Origin: Chthonomonas sp. UBA1950
GTDB taxonomy: Bacteria > Armatimonadota > Fimbriimonadia > Fimbriimonadales > Fimbriimonadaceae
DNA: 64,000 nt
Direction of reading: 5' to 3'
Assembly (NCBI GenBank): GCA_002336105.1
Contig: DDEQ01000044.1
Coordinates: 1 to 64,000, forward strand
Below the pieces are notes generated by a model that saw only the letters and a list, made by a program, of their open reading frames with translations, was not told the DNA's origin and searched no databases. Numbering within the stretch: the first letter of the stretch is position 1; every line of letters begins with the position of its first letter. Of this stretch, positions 62,211 to 64,000 are shown piece by piece. The position numbers and the translations under genes were made by a program.

Positions 62211-62858
62211 GTGCAGCCGCCTGTTGTTTACTTCGATCTCGACGGAACCTTAACTGACTCGGCACCTGGAATCCTTAATTCTCTCAAGTTTGCGCTCAGT
62301 GAGTTAGGCTTCCCCGAACCGGACGCAGAGTCGATGAGACAAGTCTTAGGACCCCCCATCCAACATTCCTTCGCAAGACTCCTTGGAACGACCGACGCAG
62401 AGCAGATTGCGCATGCTGTAAAGCTGTATCGCAAGCACTTTATCCCTGTCGGCATGTTCGAGAACGAGGTTTATATTGGTGTCCGCGAGATGCTGCAAGA
62501 GCTGAAATTTGCTGACTTCACGATTTACATCGCAACCGCGAAACCCACTGTTTTTGCACGTCAGATTACCGATCATTTCGGACTCACAAGATTCTTCGAT
62601 GCCATCTATGGGAGCGAGCTCACTGGTGAGCGAGGATTGAAGTCGGAAGTCATCGCATATGGTCTGGCTCAAACGGGAAAGACCGGTTGGATGGTTGGCG
62701 ATCGAGAGCATGATGTCATCGGGGCACATCAGAATCAAATGCCTTGCCTCGGAGTTACTTACGGCTACGGGACGATCAGCGAATTGCAATCAGTTGGTGT
62801 CGATGATATGGCTGGAAGCCCGGCTGAGGTGACCCGGAAATTGCTTCGATTTCGATAA
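62211..62858 (+). CDS. HAD phosphatase, phosphoglycolate-phosphatase-like
   Basis: A 215-residue HAD-IA phosphatase. The nucleophile motif is YFDLDGTLTDSAPGIL (Asp9 and Asp11), the second motif is YIATAKPTVFARQI, and the C-terminal GDREHDVIGAHQNQMPCLGV carries motif IV. Such enzymes dephosphorylate phosphoglycolate or related compounds. I choose GTG 62211; the frame is open farther left to 62004 but that part overlaps the divergent helicase and has no similarity. A hairpin follows the stop. Confidence 0.85.
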   Translation: MQPPVVYFDLDGTLTDSAPGILNSLKFALSELGFPEPDAESMRQVLGPPIQHSFARLLGTTDAEQIAHAVKLYRKHFIPVGMFENEVYIGVREMLQELKFADFTIYIATAKPTVFARQITDHFGLTRFFDAIYGSELTGERGLKSEVIAYGLAQTGKTGWMVGDREHDVIGAHQNQMPCLGVTYGYGTISELQSVGVDDMAGSPAEVTRKLLRFR

Positions 62859-62942
62859 CCGATAAAAAGTTCGAAGAATTTCTTGGCATCTGATGAAATT
62901 CGTGTTAAAACAAATCTGTCATTCTGATGCCACTTCTTACCG

Positions 62943-62964
62943 AGGGGCTGGGCTTAAAGCCCCT
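62943..62964 (+). terminator. Hairpin after the HAD phosphatase gene
   Basis: AGGGGCT (62943-62949) and AGCCCCT (62958-62964) pair around an eight-base loop, followed by TTGGTATGCTTTT. A moderate terminator candidate, 84 bases past the stop. The stretch 62859-63205 otherwise contains no supported gene. Confidence 0.5.
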
Positions 62965-63154
62965 TTGGTATGCTTTTAGACCTATTGCCGCTTCCTATCG
63001 TTTTGGCGTGATAAGAACGCTTTCCGCCCGTAAGATCATTGTTTGCCAGGCATCAAAGTATCAATTACAGCTGATGTCCGGTCGGTATTCCCACCCGAAA
63101 ATCTGAATTTAGCGTCTGCTTTGCGAGTAAAGATTTCCGATCTAGCTCATAGAA

Positions 63155-63186
63155 AACGGGGCTGCCCCTTGTGAGATAGCCCCGTT
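63155..63186 (-). terminator. Terminator of the CsgG-family gene on the minus strand
   Basis: AACGGGGCT (63155-63163) and AGCCCCGTT (63178-63186) are exact complements around a 14-base loop; on the minus strand TTCT follows the stem. It lies 20 bases past the stop of the gene ending at 63206. Confidence 0.6.
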
Positions 63187-63205
63187 CACTTGATCAGTTG
63201 AGTCG

Positions 63206-64000
63206 TTAGCCTTTTGGAACCTTCACCCGGTCCAGGGAAGCGTAGCCGGTACCTTCAACGACCTCACATCGGCTCAGGCGGTCAGCTAAGACCTCGGTCA
63301 CACGGATTTTTCCGACCTTTTCGCCCGTCGATTCTCCCAGCATGACGGAAGGATTATCTGGGTCTGGGATAGATTCACCGGGATGAAACACCTCAAAAAC
63401 ATCGCCTGGTTGTAACCCTGCGTTCTTGCCTGCATTGATGTAAATGTTTCCTTTGCTATCCACCTGTGCGACTTTTGCGGACCACGGCGGAAGACGGCTT
63501 GTCTGCTTCGCAATCAAAGCAAGAGCGTTCTTGATGGCTTGTCTGCACGCTTCGGCTAAAGGGCTCGTTTGGAATGATGAACGACCAAACCTGTAGTCAT
63601 CTTTTTGATATTTCAGCGTGGAGTTCGTCGACTTTGCGCCACCGGTACCATGTGCTGCTGCGTAGATCTCGCCCGTTGTCGCGTCGATCAATCGAACGTC
63701 GATGTCTACACGAGCGGTGTAGCTGCCTGATCCACCCATGAAACCCATCGGGATAGAGCCGGTGAGGTCAGTTCCCGAATATGAGAATTCTGTGAGCGCT
63801 CCTCGCAGAATGAGCTGAGCACCCATGAGCTTGCCTTGTTGAGCCTTCGACGCGTCTGCAACTCCAGTTCTTTGTTGCTCGTCAGTTACGTTCTGTAGGG
63901 CTGCCCGCTCAACGGCGTCAAAGTTCCCTTGAGCAAGCATTTCAGTGATCGCCATTTCCGCCAGGCCAGCAGGGGCATTGTCCGGGGTGGGACACGCGTA
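63206..64000 (-). CDS. CsgG-family protein, partial (5' end beyond the window)
   Basis: The frame is open from the stop at 63206 to the right edge, giving at least 264 residues. NAPAGLAEMAITEMLAQGNF, then AQLILRGALTEFSYSG and ARVDIDVRLIDATTGEIYAA are typical of the CsgG/curli assembly family and of YbgF-like envelope proteins. The C-terminal part (NIYINAGKNAGLQPGDVFEVFHPG) is a beta domain often attached in this group. An internal Met at 63955 is not a convincing start because the coding pattern continues upstream. A terminator-like hairpin follows. It is a second CsgG-like gene beside that at 25.5 kb. Confidence 0.75.
   Translation of the reverse strand, partial: YACPTPDNAPAGLAEMAITEMLAQGNFDAVERAALQNVTDEQQRTGVADASKAQQGKLMGAQLILRGALTEFSYSGTDLTGSIPMGFMGGSGSYTARVDIDVRLIDATTGEIYAAAHGTGGAKSTNSTLKYQKDDYRFGRSSFQTSPLAEACRQAIKNALALIAKQTSRLPPWSAKVAQVDSKGNIYINAGKNAGLQPGDVFEVFHPGESIPDPDNPSVMLGESTGEKVGKIRVTEVLADRLSRCEVVEGTGYASLDRVKVPKG

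Overview
This window looks like a chromosomal segment of a diderm (LPS-making) bacterium of moderate G+C. It carries lpxB, a beta-barrel protein ending in the outer-membrane-type C-terminal Phe, lipobox lipoproteins, a split glycine decarboxylase (gcvPA) and a BlaI/M56 pair. The mixture resembles Armatimonadota (Fimbriimonas-like), but that placement is inferred from general resemblance of the proteins, not from a search. No rRNA, tRNA, CRISPR array, insertion sequence or phage gene was recognised.

Layout. 1-3.5 kb is an accessory stretch: a beta-rich protein with an in-frame amber codon, a coupled partner, a decayed gene and a small membrane protein. 3.5-9 kb holds a stand-alone MutL/GlmL-type ATPase, an autoregulated BlaI-M56 operon with two operator dyads, and a broken apolipoprotein N-acyltransferase-like gene whose stop codon sits where the catalytic lysine is expected. 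9.4-17.7 kb is a complex I membrane-arm operon (nuoH, J, K, L, M, N, without nuoI) with a short uroporphyrinogen-decarboxylase-like gene wedged between nuoM and nuoN. 17.7-25.2 kb has a small beta-domain protein, a chemoreceptor with a C-terminal CZB zinc-sensing domain, a lipoprotein, xylB, rpsA and coaE.

25.2-34.9 kb is a run of envelope or secreted proteins on one strand: a CsgG-like protein with a Ser/Gly/Thr linker, a large secreted protein, an Ig-plus-beta-barrel outer membrane protein and a coupled exported protein, followed by a low-molecular-weight tyrosine phosphatase. 34.8-39.3 kb (minus strand) has an SurA-like protein, then lpxB with an acyl-carrier-protein-like domain inserted near its N-terminus, overlapped by an MFS transporter. 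39.5-46.4 kb holds lexA with a consensus-like promoter and dyads, an orphan glycyl-radical-enzyme activase, a large glutaminase-family protein, a HAD phosphatase, a DCC thiol protein, dapB and an endonuclease/exonuclease/phosphatase-fold enzyme.

46.6-64 kb holds a beta-propeller phosphoesterase, a Cys-rich protein plus redoxin pair, pstSCA (no pstB) with a TrmH-type methyltransferase, priA, gcvH-gcvPA, an AraC/GyrI-like regulator, trmD whose start codon is buried in a hairpin, a DUF1998 helicase (MrfA-like), a phosphoglycolate-phosphatase-like HAD enzyme, and the 3' part of a CsgG-family gene that runs off the right edge.

The genome is compact: four convergent gene pairs overlap at their 3' ends, many genes are coupled by 1-4 base overlaps, and two genes appear to start with CTG inside the upstream TGA. 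The most unusual observations are the ACP-like insertion in LpxB, the amber codon at the catalytic-lysine position of the Lnt-like gene, the complex I operon with an embedded URO-D-like gene, and the start-codon hairpin of trmD.
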